Position numbers and translations under genes: made by a program
The notes under the pieces: model-generated
Told to the model about the DNA's origin: nothing
The model's database searches: none
The model's input: only the letters and a program-made list of their open reading frames with translations
Shown: one piece after another, positions 42,483 through 50,774 of the stretch
Layout: each line of letters begins with the position of its first letter
Numbering within the stretch: position 1 is the stretch's first letter
Assembly (NCBI GenBank): GCA_019636735.1
Contig: JAHBWY010000001.1
Span: 514,419-578,418, forward strand
Length of the DNA: 64,000 nucleotides
Direction of reading: 5' to 3'
Origin: Phycisphaeraceae bacterium
GTDB taxonomy: Bacteria; Planctomycetota; Phycisphaerae; Phycisphaerales; SM1A02

Positions 42483-43565
42483 ATGCGGCGATCGTCAGTC
42501 ACCCGGTCCCGGAGCGCGCCAGCCACGCCGCGCGAGAGCACGGTCGAACTTCGCTCACTGAGGGGGGGCGTGACGGCCCGGGTCGCTCCCGGCGCTGGCG
42601 CCGCACTCGTCTCACTCGCCATCGCGGGGCGCGAGTGGCTGCACCTTCCCGAGCCGCTGCGCCGGTTCCTTCAAGGAGAGCGAACCGGCGGGGTGCCGCT
42701 GCTCTTCCCGTGGGCCAATCGACTTCGGACCGACCGCTTCCGAGTGCTGGGCCGCAGCATCGATCTCTCGCATGTGGCAGGCGTGCATCGTGACTCGGCG
42801 GGCCTGCCCATGCATGGGCTTCTGCTTCGATGGGGTCGATGGGAACTGGATCGGGCGGCCAATGGCGACGCCTTTGCTGCGCGCCTTCACTGGTCGGGGC
42901 GAGGCACCACCAGGGAGCTCTACCGCGCGTTCCCGTTCGACCTCGAGCTTGAGGTTCGATACCGCCTCATTGACGCACCCGGGTTGAGCCTCGGGGTCGA
43001 AGTGGAGACCGTCGTTGATGCGCTCACGGCTCCTGTGCCGCTCAGTTTCGGCTGGCATCCGTACCTTCGACTGCCCGGAGCACGAGAGCACTGTGTCATG
43101 TGCGCCCCACCACTCCTGCAGATTCCGCTCACCGGTGGCCTGCCAACGGTCGGCGGGACACCGGGGCCATCCGACTTGCTCCAGCCTCCGAGTTCAGTGT
43201 GGACAACGGCGGGCGCAGACGAGCTTCATTCGGGAGTTCGGGACGGCCAGCGGGTCCTGGTCGAGGCGATCAGCCCGTCGTCACCCGCCCGATCTGCGCG
43301 GCGCATCGTGCGACGGCGTTCGGTGCCTCGATGCGAAGTCGAGTCAATTGGCATCCAGGTGGAGTTCGTGCGAGGCTATCGGTTCATGCAGATCTACTCA
43401 CCGCCCGGCGCGTCCTTCATTTGCATCGAACCCATGATGGCGCCAACGGCCGCGCTCTCTGACAGCTCCGTTCAGCTTCCCGTCATTCAGCCCGGTACAA
43501 GGTCGAGCGCCATCTTTCGCATCGGTGTGCAGGGGTTCACGCCAGGCGGGAGTGGAGACGAGTAA
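42483..43565 (+). CDS. aldose 1-epimerase family protein
   Basis: A 360-residue galactose-mutarotase-like protein that would interconvert alpha and beta sugar anomers. Visible marks: VPLLFPWANRL, GLPMHGLLL with a conserved His, SFGWHPYLRLPG with the second His, and a late FICIEPMMAPT with the catalytic Glu. ATG 42483 is used; the frame is open further upstream but that part is antisense to the btpA-like gene. Its stop overlaps the SDR start (TAATG), so the two are coupled. Confidence 0.88.
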   Translation: MRRSSVTRSRSAPATPRESTVELRSLRGGVTARVAPGAGAALVSLAIAGREWLHLPEPLRRFLQGERTGGVPLLFPWANRLRTDRFRVLGRSIDLSHVAGVHRDSAGLPMHGLLLRWGRWELDRAANGDAFAARLHWSGRGTTRELYRAFPFDLELEVRYRLIDAPGLSLGVEVETVVDALTAPVPLSFGWHPYLRLPGAREHCVMCAPPLLQIPLTGGLPTVGGTPGPSDLLQPPSSVWTTAGADELHSGVRDGQRVLVEAISPSSPARSARRIVRRRSVPRCEVESIGIQVEFVRGYRFMQIYSPPGASFICIEPMMAPTAALSDSSVQLPVIQPGTRSSAIFRIGVQGFTPGGSGDE

Positions 43566-44407
43566 TGGGTGGTGTTGGTGGTGAACTCTCGGGCAAGGTC
43601 GCCATCATCACTGGCGCAAGCTCCGGCATCGGCAGGGCGACAGCGTTGGCCATGGCGGGAGAGGGTATTCGCCTTGTGCTCGCTGCGCGGCGGGAGGATC
43701 GGCTACGCGAGCTTGCGGGTGACATCGAGCGAGGCGGTGGTCAGGTGGAGGTGGTCGTCGGCGACGCCGCCGATGCCGGAAACTCGGAGCGTTTGCTCAG
43801 CGCGGCCGCGCGGCGCTTCGGGGGTTTTGATGTGGTCTTCGCGAACGCTGGCTATGGAACCGAGCGAGGGCTCCTCGACCTGACGCCCGACGAAGTTCGG
43901 CGCATGTTCGAGGTCAACTTCTTCGCCTCCGTCGAGTTGCTTCGAGCGGCGGCGCAGCATCTGATCGCGGAACGGCGGCGCGGGCACTTGCTTCTGTGCT
44001 CAAGCGCGCTCGCCAAGTTCACCTTGCCGTACTTCGGTGTCTACGCGGCCACCAAGGCGGCGCAGGCGATGGTGGCCCGCTCGCTTCGATTCGAGCTTGA
44101 GCCGCATGGCATCGAAGTCAGCAGCGTGCACCCGATCACCACCGTCACGGAGTTCTTCGAGCAGGCGCAGGTGGTCGCCGCGAAGGACCACGGTGAGGCG
44201 CGCGTGCCAGCGCATGCGCCGAGTTTCTTCGTGCAGCGGCCGGAGCGCGTCGCTCGCGCCATTGTGCAAGGGCTTCGTCGGCCGCGTTCGGAGATCTGGA
44301 CCAGTCATATTGTGCGGCTGAGCACGGGAGTGCTCAACGCCTTTCCGTTCGTGCTCGACGCCGTCCTGCGCCGTGAAGCGAGGCGGACTCGCAACCACGC
44401 GAGTTGA
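43565..44407 (+). CDS. short-chain dehydrogenase/reductase
   Basis: A 280-residue classical SDR: nucleotide-binding ITGASSGIGRATA, structural FANAGYG, catalytic Ser in LLLCSSALAKF and Tyr-x3-Lys in YAATKAAQAM. The substrate cannot be told from sequence. Its start overlaps the epimerase stop, suggesting a shared carbohydrate-related job (inference). Confidence 0.9.
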   Translation: MGGVGGELSGKVAIITGASSGIGRATALAMAGEGIRLVLAARREDRLRELAGDIERGGGQVEVVVGDAADAGNSERLLSAAARRFGGFDVVFANAGYGTERGLLDLTPDEVRRMFEVNFFASVELLRAAAQHLIAERRRGHLLLCSSALAKFTLPYFGVYAATKAAQAMVARSLRFELEPHGIEVSSVHPITTVTEFFEQAQVVAAKDHGEARVPAHAPSFFVQRPERVARAIVQGLRRPRSEIWTSHIVRLSTGVLNAFPFVLDAVLRREARRTRNHAS

Positions 44408-44593
44408 GCCCCGCGTTGCCGGAGTCGCCGGCGGCGACCGAGGCCCGGGGGGCGTCACATTGGCGGCCGGAACGCAACCGGAGGCATCCCGGCAGCGGCG
44501 TCGTGATATCCTCATCGCTTCCCCCATTCGGGCGTCATGACGATCGATCGTGCGCCATGACGGCCCTCACGCACGCCCTTCGGAAGCACTGTC

Positions 44594-45616
44594 ATGGCCA
44601 TCAAGATCGCCATCAACGGATTCGGTCGAATCGGTCGCCTCGTCTATCGCATCGCCATGGAGCAGGGGGGATTTGAAGTGGTCGGTGTTAACGACCTGGT
44701 GCCATCGGACAACCTTGCGTACCTTCTTCGTTACGACACCTGCCATGGCCGCTTTTCCCACGCGGTTGAGACCCGGGACGACGGCTTCGCATGCCGCGGT
44801 ATCGTCACTCGCTGCCTGAGCGAGAAGGACCCATCGAAACTGCCATGGGGCTCGCTCGGTGCCGCGTATGTCCTTGAGAGCACGGGGCTCTTCACCGAGG
44901 CGGAGAAGGCCCGGCTGCACATCGACGCGGGTGCGCGTCGGGTGCTGATCTCGGCACCGACCAAGAGTGAGAAGGAGGTTCCGACCATTGTGTACAAGGT
45001 CAATCACCTCACCTATGACCCGTCGAAGCACACCGTGGTGTCCAACGCGAGTTGCACCACCAACTGCTTGGCGCCGGTGGCCAAGGTCATTCTTCAGAAC
45101 TTCGGAATCGAAGAGGGCCTGATGACCACCGTGCACGCGGTCACCGCGACGCAGCCGACGCAGGACGGCCCAAGCAAGAAGGATTGGCGCGGCGGGCGCA
45201 ATGCCTATCAGAACATCATCCCGTCAAGCACCGGAGCGGCCAAGGCAGCGGCGCTCTGCATTCCTGAACTCAAGGGGAAACTGACCGGAATGTCGTTCCG
45301 TGTTCCTACGGCGAATGTCAGTGCGGTCGATCTGACCTTTCGGACCTCCAGGCCGACCTCGCTCGCGGAGATCAATGTCGCGATGAAGTCTGCCGCCGAG
45401 GGGGAGATGAGCGGCGTGCTGGGATACACCGACGATGAAGTCGTCTCGTGCGACTTCATGAGCGATCCGCGCAGCTCCATCTTCGACGCCAAGGCCGGGA
45501 TCCAGCTCAACGATCGGTTCTTCAAGGTCGTGAGCTGGTACGACAATGAGTACGGCTACGCCGCGCGCTGTGTGGACATGCTCCGATTGATGGCCGAGCG
45601 CGACGGCGTGAAGTGA
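44594..45616 (+). CDS. gap: glyceraldehyde-3-phosphate dehydrogenase, type I
   Basis: A 340-residue glycolytic/gluconeogenic enzyme. NAD-binding [13 protein letters not shown], catalytic Cys in [13 protein letters not shown], active-site [20 protein letters not shown] and the C-terminal [15 protein letters not shown] are all present. ATG 44594 is preceded by GGAAG. The 186-bp upstream gap separates it from the SDR, so it probably has its own promoter; a hairpin follows the stop. Confidence 0.97.
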   Translation: MAIKIAINGFGRIGRLVYRIAMEQGGFEVVGVNDLVPSDNLAYLLRYDTCHGRFSHAVETRDDGFACRGIVTRCLSEKDPSKLPWGSLGAAYVLESTGLFTEAEKARLHIDAGARRVLISAPTKSEKEVPTIVYKVNHLTYDPSKHTVVSNASCTTNCLAPVAKVILQNFGIEEGLMTTVHAVTATQPTQDGPSKKDWRGGRNAYQNIIPSSTGAAKAAALCIPELKGKLTGMSFRVPTANVSAVDLTFRTSRPTSLAEINVAMKSAAEGEMSGVLGYTDDEVVSCDFMSDPRSSIFDAKAGIQLNDRFFKVVSWYDNEYGYAARCVDMLRLMAERDGVK

Positions 45617-45628
45617 GGCACCCCGGAT

Positions 45629-45651
45629 CGAAGGCGCGGCGGGCGCCTTCG
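45629..45651 (+). terminator. hairpin after gap
   Basis: CGAAGGCGC and GCGCCTTCG form a perfect 9-bp stem around a GGCGG loop, 12 bp after the gap stop codon. A T-tract is lacking, which is common in GC-rich genomes. Confidence 0.6.
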
Positions 45652-45901
45652 CGACGCTCGGGGCGATGCGGTTGTCGGACCTCACGAGGTGGACGCACGG
45701 GACATCTCGGGCCTGATGAGGGCCGAGAATTCCGTTGTCTTGCCTCGGGGGTCTCAATCATGCAACTTTCTCTTGCCGTCAGGCCGGTCGGCGCGCACTC
45801 TAATGTGCCTGCTGGCCCGGGAGGAGCTGGCGGGCAGGACATGGGAACGAGATGTTCGGACCTGTGCAGTTGAGGTTCTTCCCACCGGAAGGAAGTTTGC
45901 C

Positions 45902-46558
45902 ATGAACCAGTCGCTGTCCAGTCGGGGGATCGGGATGGCCGCCGCGGCGTGCGTGATGTCGATCGGGGCCAGCCTTGCCAACGCTTCGGTCACTCTGCCG
46001 ATTGCCGTCTACAACAACGCGGGTGGCGCGTCCCTGTCGGGACTGAATGTCACCGTCAACATCTCAGACGGCGGTTCGTTCGCGCTCTTCAGCATTCAGA
46101 ACAACTCAAGTGGATTGAACGCGGCGGCCGTGGTCACGGGGATCTACTTCGAGTCCACCGCCTTCTCTTCGGCGTTCCTTGGGGCGGGCGTGCTCGATGC
46201 TCCCTTCATGACGGGCGTGAATTACTCGCCAGGCGCCACACCCGGGAACCCCGCGGGGGGAATGAGCCCGTCGTGGGGAGGCAACAAGTTCACAGCGGGT
46301 CCTGCGTCGCCGCCTACGGCGAATGGTGTCAACAGCGGTGAGGAGGTCGGCGTCAGGTTCGCGTATCTCGGCGGAATGGACTTCGCGACATTGACCACGG
46401 CCCTGGTGACCGATCCGTCGCTCTTCCGAGTCGCGATGCACATTCAGAGCGTCGGCTTTGACGCCCAAAGCGTCTGGGGCATCACCGTTCCCGCGCCGGG
46501 AGCCCTGGCGCTTCTTGGAGCTGCGGGCGGGCTGTCACTCCGACGGCGCCGTGCTTGA
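45902..46558 (+). CDS. PEP-CTERM-type exported protein
   Basis: A 218-residue protein with a signal peptide (1-28, ending SLANA). A beta-rich middle carries no known domain. The C-terminal sorting tail is VPAPGALALLGAAGGLSLRRRRA: a Val-Pro-x-Pro motif, a hydrophobic helix and an Arg cluster. This matches PEP-CTERM tails as found in Planctomycetota, where an exosortase removes the tail. ATG 45902 follows GGAAGGAAG. No exosortase gene is in the window. Confidence 0.85.
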   Translation: MNQSLSSRGIGMAAAACVMSIGASLANASVTLPIAVYNNAGGASLSGLNVTVNISDGGSFALFSIQNNSSGLNAAAVVTGIYFESTAFSSAFLGAGVLDAPFMTGVNYSPGATPGNPAGGMSPSWGGNKFTAGPASPPTANGVNSGEEVGVRFAYLGGMDFATLTTALVTDPSLFRVAMHIQSVGFDAQSVWGITVPAPGALALLGAAGGLSLRRRRA

Positions 46559-46615
46559 CCGTTCGCTGTGGAGCCTCGATCCCGGCATCGGCGGCAGCCA
46601 GCCCGTGCGAGGTGC

Positions 46616-47754
46616 TGCCGACATCGGATTGGAAGCCGGTCTTAGGCAGCCTTCCGACAGTAGTGTTGAACAACGCCACCGAGCCGCGTGTGACAGACCA
46701 CACGCGGCTCGTCGTTTCGAGCGAGTCGTTCAGGCGTCGGCCCGCTGGGCGTTCGATGGTCCAAAGACGCGTGAGGGCGCTCCCGGTTGTAGTGCAGCGC
46801 ATACTCCTGGGTCAGCGCATTCATGTGTCGGCATCCAAGAATGATGAAGTGATCGAGACACTCGCGGCGAAGCGTCTGAATGGCGCGTTCCACATGAGCG
46901 TTCAGGTTAGGCGAGCGCGGCGGGAGAACCTTGGCTCGAGCACGATGATCCTCGAGGACCGCGTCAAACATCGGACCGAACTTGGTGTCGCGGTCTCGAA
47001 TCAAGATGTTGGCCGGTTCGTCCATCGACTGAATCACTTGGAGAAAGGTCTCGGTCTCGCGGGCGACCCACTCTTCGGTCGGAGCTGTCGTCGATGGAGA
47101 CAGCAGCATCCGTCGAGTTCCAATGTGAAGAAACACCAGCAGGAACGCATCCTTCACTCCCCGCCATGTGACGATGCGGGTCGCCACGAAGTCACAGGCC
47201 CACAGCGTGCGAGCATGCTGACGAAGGAACTTCGACCAAGTTCCCCCGGCTCCGAGCCGTCGAGGCGGGACACCCGCCTCGCGCAGGATCGATCGCACGG
47301 TCGATCTGGAGACCTGCGAGAAGCCCAGTTTCCGCAGCTCACCTGTGATGCGAGTCTGTCCCCACTCGGTCTCTCGTGCCATTCGTAGGATGAGTGCGCG
47401 GATGGCCTGCGGGGTGCGGGGGCGCCCCGGCTTCCGAGCAAACTCGCCGAGTTCATGGGGACGGCTACTGTGACTCCGGCGGCTGAGGACCCATCGCCGG
47501 AAAGTTGCTGGTGAGACGATCGTGATGATGCTCGCGAGTGCTGGGCCAACGGCCCTGCCCAGCTTGATCAATCGCCGCCGCTCGCGAACGGTGGTTCGAA
47601 TCCGTGTTGGCAGGCGGCGTCGCAGGATTTCGTTCTCGGCCTTCAGGAACTCCACCTGTTGGCGGAGGTCGCTTCGACGAGATCCGGCGAGCACCGCCAT
47701 CAGCCGACGGTAGAGCGGAAACGCGGTCTGCATGGTGGAAGTCTCCGATGTTCA
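46616..47754 (-). mobile_element. insertion sequence with rve-type transposase
   Basis: The transposase gene is bracketed by short imperfect inverted ends: TGCCGACATCGGA on the left (46616-46628) and its partner TCCGATGTTCA on the right (47744-47754). The shared core is ACATCGGA, with TG...CA termini. No target duplication was confirmed. The boundaries are therefore tentative, but the spacing around the gene (about 20-25 bp each side) is what a compact IS would show. Confidence 0.45.
46642..47733 (-). CDS. IS transposase with integrase (rve/DDE) core
   Basis: A 363-residue transposase. A helical N-terminus with a coiled-coil-like stretch (QQVEFLKAENEILRRRL) and a DNA-binding region (GQTRITGELRKLGF...STVRSILRE) precede the catalytic core. 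The core residues are Asp in LWACDFVATRI, Asp in IRDRDTKFG and Glu in NAHVERAIQTLRRECLDHF. YNRERPHASLDHRTP is the usual end. It reads intact, so the element may be active. It belongs with the IS3/IS481-like integrase-core transposases frequent in Planctomycetota; the exact family is not assigned. Confidence 0.9.
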   Translation of the reverse strand: MQTAFPLYRRLMAVLAGSRRSDLRQQVEFLKAENEILRRRLPTRIRTTVRERRRLIKLGRAVGPALASIITIVSPATFRRWVLSRRSHSSRPHELGEFARKPGRPRTPQAIRALILRMARETEWGQTRITGELRKLGFSQVSRSTVRSILREAGVPPRRLGAGGTWSKFLRQHARTLWACDFVATRIVTWRGVKDAFLLVFLHIGTRRMLLSPSTTAPTEEWVARETETFLQVIQSMDEPANILIRDRDTKFGPMFDAVLEDHRARAKVLPPRSPNLNAHVERAIQTLRRECLDHFIILGCRHMNALTQEYALHYNRERPHASLDHRTPSGPTPERLARNDEPRVVCHTRLGGVVQHYCRKAA

Positions 47755-47873
47755 CGAGTTGTTGCCCCCTGCTCGGGCCTCGGTTTCCAAGTTCCGGGTG
47801 TAGTCGATCAGCCCGCGCGATCCTCCGAGGGGAGGGCGTTGGTCGGAGGTGGGTCGCAGATCGATGGGGCCGG
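47755..47873. other. short gap before the tRNA promoter
   Basis: Just over 100 bp between the insertion sequence and the initiator-tRNA promoter. I see no gene or clear structure. Confidence 0.5.
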
Positions 47874-47902
47874 TTGACGGAACGGGACCTTGCGGGTAGG
47901 GT
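47874..47902 (+). promoter_or_regulatory. promoter of tRNA-fMet
   Basis: TTGACG (47874-47879) and TAGGGT (47897-47902) are 17 bp apart and end 12 bp before the tRNA. Spacing and the -35 match are good for a housekeeping promoter. Confidence 0.65.
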
Positions 47903-47914
47903 GTCCCGATCAAC

Positions 47915-47988
<74 letters not shown>

Positions 47989-48033
47989 TTGCCGAGCCGG
48001 TTCCAAAGTGGACCGGCCCACCAGTTCAGACGA

Positions 48034-48060
48034 AACGCCGCCGAGACAATCGGCGGCGTT
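48034..48060 (+). terminator. terminator hairpin after tRNA-fMet (left copy)
   Basis: AACGCCGCCGA and TCGGCGGCGTT form an 11-bp perfect stem around GACAA, 45 bp after the tRNA. A weaker hairpin (CCGG-T-TCCA with TGGACCGG, 47997-48016) precedes it. Both lie inside the 2.1-kb repeat. Confidence 0.6.
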
Positions 48061-48276
48061 CTCGCGTTCTGGCGAGGGTTTCGCGGGGTGGCCAACCGGG
48101 CGGCGAGTCTCTGATTGCGGCGTGGTCATCACCAGCCGGGCAGGGACAGAGCGCCTCGGTCCCCCGATTCGGCCCGAAGTCTCTCTGTCTCTCCCCGAGA
48201 CCCGCGCACGGGTTATGACGGGGTTGGTCTCCCTATAGGTCGAGCAACCGGGGAGGTTGGGAGCGGACAGCGCGGG

Positions 48277-48316
48277 CAACGCTGTTCGAGAACGCGCGCC
48301 GGTGGTGATCGCGCCG
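48277..48316. repeat. 40-bp direct repeat A1
   Basis: Starts CAACGCTGTTCGAGAACG and ends GATCGCGCCG; it recurs exactly at 49890-49929. The two copies flank the transglutaminase-like gene. The core GTTCGAGAAC is palindromic, as recombination or regulator sites often are. Confidence 0.9.
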
Positions 48317-48382
48317 GTGCCCGATCGAGGATGAGCCGCCGCCTGCCGCAGCCGCGATGACTCGCATCACGCTGCCTCACTG

Positions 48383-49837
48383 TCAGGGCAGCGCGATGAC
48401 GGTTCTGGCATCTGGCGGCGTCGCTGAACCGAGCGACGACAGGTCGGATGCATCGATCCAGATCCCTCGATGGCGCACGAAGCTGCCATCGTCGGAGAAC
48501 CCGATGGCGTCGTTCATGTCATGGATCGGGGAATGGGCGAGCAGCGTGTAGAGCAGCAGCGCGCGGTCTCGGTCGTTTCCCGTGTTGAAAAGCAGCGTCT
48601 CGTCGGGCATCGCGATGCGATCACGACTCCCGAAGATCGATTCGTGACCGGTGATGCTCTTGACGATGGCGAGCGCTCCGGCAAGGTCCGTCACGCCTTG
48701 CCCCAACTCACGCGTTCGCGCCTCGCGCATCGCGGCGAGGATATAGGCCTGCGGGTGCGCCACGCGCAGACTTCGGAATGCGTACATGGCGTAGTCGTAG
48801 ATGGAGCCGGGTCGTTCCGCCGCCAGCGCCGCGACCGCGGCTTGATAGCTCGACGCCGACGTGTGTTCGGCGGGGTCGGGGATGCCGTCGGCCGGGTCGA
48901 TGACGCGGGTGCAGCATGTCTCGGGGCGCTTGAGCGGATTGGAGACGAAGCCGCCAATACGGTCGAAGACCCGCGAGATTCGTTCGAACGGCACCTGCGA
49001 GGCGCCCGTCGAACAGTGGCACATACCCACTACCGGGTTATAGAAGAACGTCGTCTCGGTGCCCGAAGCGACGGCCCTGACGAACTCCGAGAGATCGGAC
49101 TGGTTGTTGATCCGCGTCGAGCTGAACCACTTCGTGTTGTTGAGCAGGTGGCCGTCGCCCTCGTCCAGAAAGACGAACATGTGCGCGCGGTTGCCGGTGA
49201 TGTAGATGCGGTCGAGCGGGAACCGGCCCCACACGGCAAGCCCCGCCGCCCATAGCATGCCCAGCCCGATGCACTTCCCCGACGGCTTGTGCTGCGGGTT
49301 GATCCGGGCCATCGCGTTCATCACCTCGACCGACTCGTTCTTGAGGCGAGGGAACAGGCCGCGCTGGTAGTACGGCTCGTTGATGATCTGCCCGAACTGT
49401 GATTCGGGCGTGTCCACCAGCAACTTCCTGAACGTCGCGTCATACTCGGCTCGGATGGCGCGGACAAAGCCCGGTGGGAAGCGTCGCTCCTCTTCGGCGA
49501 AGTCCATCAGCCCCCACACGTCGCCCCCGGGCAGCCCGGGCATGATGGTGAACGTGTAGCGGTGGAAGAATCGCTGCAACGCGTCCAAACGGCTCTTGGC
49601 GCTCAGGAGCGAGCCATCGGGGGCGTGCGCCCGCTTCTGGTCACGCCACGCCCAGACCACGGGGGACATCAGGTCCGCCAGCAGAAATGCGGGCACGAGA
49701 TGCTGAGCGTCGGCGTCGATCTCCAGCACGGACAAGCTGACGGCCCGGCTCAGGGACTCTGCCGAATCGTCCCGATCACGCCGAACGCCGGCGGATGGCG
49801 GGTTCAGCGGGATGTCTGTCTTGCGGTCGGTGCTCAC
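48383..49837 (-). CDS. transglutaminase-like protein of unknown function (left copy)
   Basis: A 484-residue protein without signal peptide or membrane helix. The middle looks like a transglutaminase/papain-like core: Cys189 in SGKCIGLGMLWAAGLAVWG, His219 in GNRAHMFVFLDEG and a polar residue in LLNNTKWF (233-234), the order expected for Cys-His-Asp/Asn enzymes. It could be a cysteine peptidase, a transglutaminase or a degenerate binding protein; no family name is certain. The second half (about 290-484) has SGxxDYAMYAFRSL and a beta-rich end. It is flanked by 40-bp direct repeats and its identical twin is at 62267-63721. Confidence 0.75.
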   Translation of the reverse strand: MSTDRKTDIPLNPPSAGVRRDRDDSAESLSRAVSLSVLEIDADAQHLVPAFLLADLMSPVVWAWRDQKRAHAPDGSLLSAKSRLDALQRFFHRYTFTIMPGLPGGDVWGLMDFAEEERRFPPGFVRAIRAEYDATFRKLLVDTPESQFGQIINEPYYQRGLFPRLKNESVEVMNAMARINPQHKPSGKCIGLGMLWAAGLAVWGRFPLDRIYITGNRAHMFVFLDEGDGHLLNNTKWFSSTRINNQSDLSEFVRAVASGTETTFFYNPVVGMCHCSTGASQVPFERISRVFDRIGGFVSNPLKRPETCCTRVIDPADGIPDPAEHTSASSYQAAVAALAAERPGSIYDYAMYAFRSLRVAHPQAYILAAMREARTRELGQGVTDLAGALAIVKSITGHESIFGSRDRIAMPDETLLFNTGNDRDRALLLYTLLAHSPIHDMNDAIGFSDDGSFVRHRGIWIDASDLSSLGSATPPDARTVIALP

Positions 49838-49889
49838 AACCCGAATCGTATCGCGAGGAGTCGGGCGGGTCGCGACGGGGCTGCGCGAA

Positions 49890-49929
49890 CAACGCTGTTC
49901 GAGAACGCGCGCCGGTGGTGATCGCGCCG
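49890..49929. repeat. 40-bp direct repeat A2
   Basis: Exact copy of 48277-48316, lying 52 bp upstream of the start codon of the transglutaminase-like gene. Confidence 0.9.
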
Positions 49930-50004
49930 CGCATCGCGCATGCGCACGGCATAGGGCAACCGTAGTGGCGAAGCGATTCCCGCGTCGCCCATGGAACCAC
50001 CCCG

Positions 50005-50220
50005 ATGCCCGCGGACTCCACGCGCGATCCCGAGAGCATGACGGCCGACGAGCGCCGCGACGAGGTCGTCAGCATCCTTGCGCGCGGCCTCGTTCGCAGC
50101 ATCGTCGCCAACCGCGCTCGCACATCGCGGCCAGTTGCGGATCTCGCAGATTGCGGCCGGACATGCCTTGAACTTTCGGGCGACTTGCCCCTCAGTGTGG
50201 CTCCGCGGCCCGGCGGTTAG
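50005..50220 (+). CDS. small hypothetical protein of the recombinase module
   Basis: A 71-residue protein (ATG 50005, or ATG 50038 for MTADERRDEVVSILARG). The segment ADERRDEVVSILARGLVR is helical and resembles short proteins often found just before DUF2924/recombinase pairs. It lies 38 bp before the DUF2924 gene on the same strand. The 2.1-kb repeat ends within it, so the right-hand copy starts identically and then departs. Confidence 0.6.
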   Translation: MPADSTRDPESMTADERRDEVVSILARGLVRSIVANRARTSRPVADLADCGRTCLELSGDLPLSVAPRPGG

Positions 50221-50258
50221 GGCCGGGCAGAACGGAGACCCATGCAACGGAGCCACAC

Positions 50259-50774
50259 ATGCCAGAGTCCATCGAGAGACAGATCAACGTGCTGGAGCGC
50301 ATGACCACGACGGAGCTCGTCGAGCGCTTCGCAGAGGTGCACGGCTACCCCTGCCGCACACGGCACCGGACGTACCTCATTCGCAAGATCGCCTGGCGGA
50401 TTCAGGCCAACGCCGAGGGCGACCTCAGCGAGCGGGCCAGACGCCGCGCCGCGGAGCTCGCCAACGACGCCGAGGTTCGGGTCATGGCCCCGAAGTCCAT
50501 GATCGCACCACCCCAGCCGGGACCGAGCACAACGGTCCATCGCCGGACGCGCGGTGAGGACCACGAAGATCCGCGCATCCCGCCCGCGGGGTCGGCGATC
50601 GTCCGCCAGTACAAGGGGCGCACGATCCGCGTGGTGGTCCTCCCGCGCGGCGAAGGCTTCGAGTTCGAGGGTGAACGCTTCCGCACCCTGACCGCGGTGG
50701 CCAAGCGGATCACCGGCAGCCACATGAACGGCTTCCGGTTCTTCCGGCTGCCGTCCGCCGAGGCGAAGCGATGA
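50259..50774 (+). CDS. DUF2924 protein
   Basis: A 171-residue protein. The N-terminal part (LVERFAEVHGYPCRTRHRTYLIRKIAWRIQ) and the C-terminal part (RQYKGRTIRVVVLPRGEGFEFEG... FRTLTAVAKRITGSHMNGFRFF) match DUF2924, a family almost always found next to large serine recombinases and of unknown function. GGAG lies just upstream of ATG 50259. Its stop overlaps the recombinase start as ATGA (50771-50774). Confidence 0.9.
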   Translation: MPESIERQINVLERMTTTELVERFAEVHGYPCRTRHRTYLIRKIAWRIQANAEGDLSERARRRAAELANDAEVRVMAPKSMIAPPQPGPSTTVHRRTRGEDHEDPRIPPAGSAIVRQYKGRTIRVVVLPRGEGFEFEGERFRTLTAVAKRITGSHMNGFRFFRLPSAEAKR

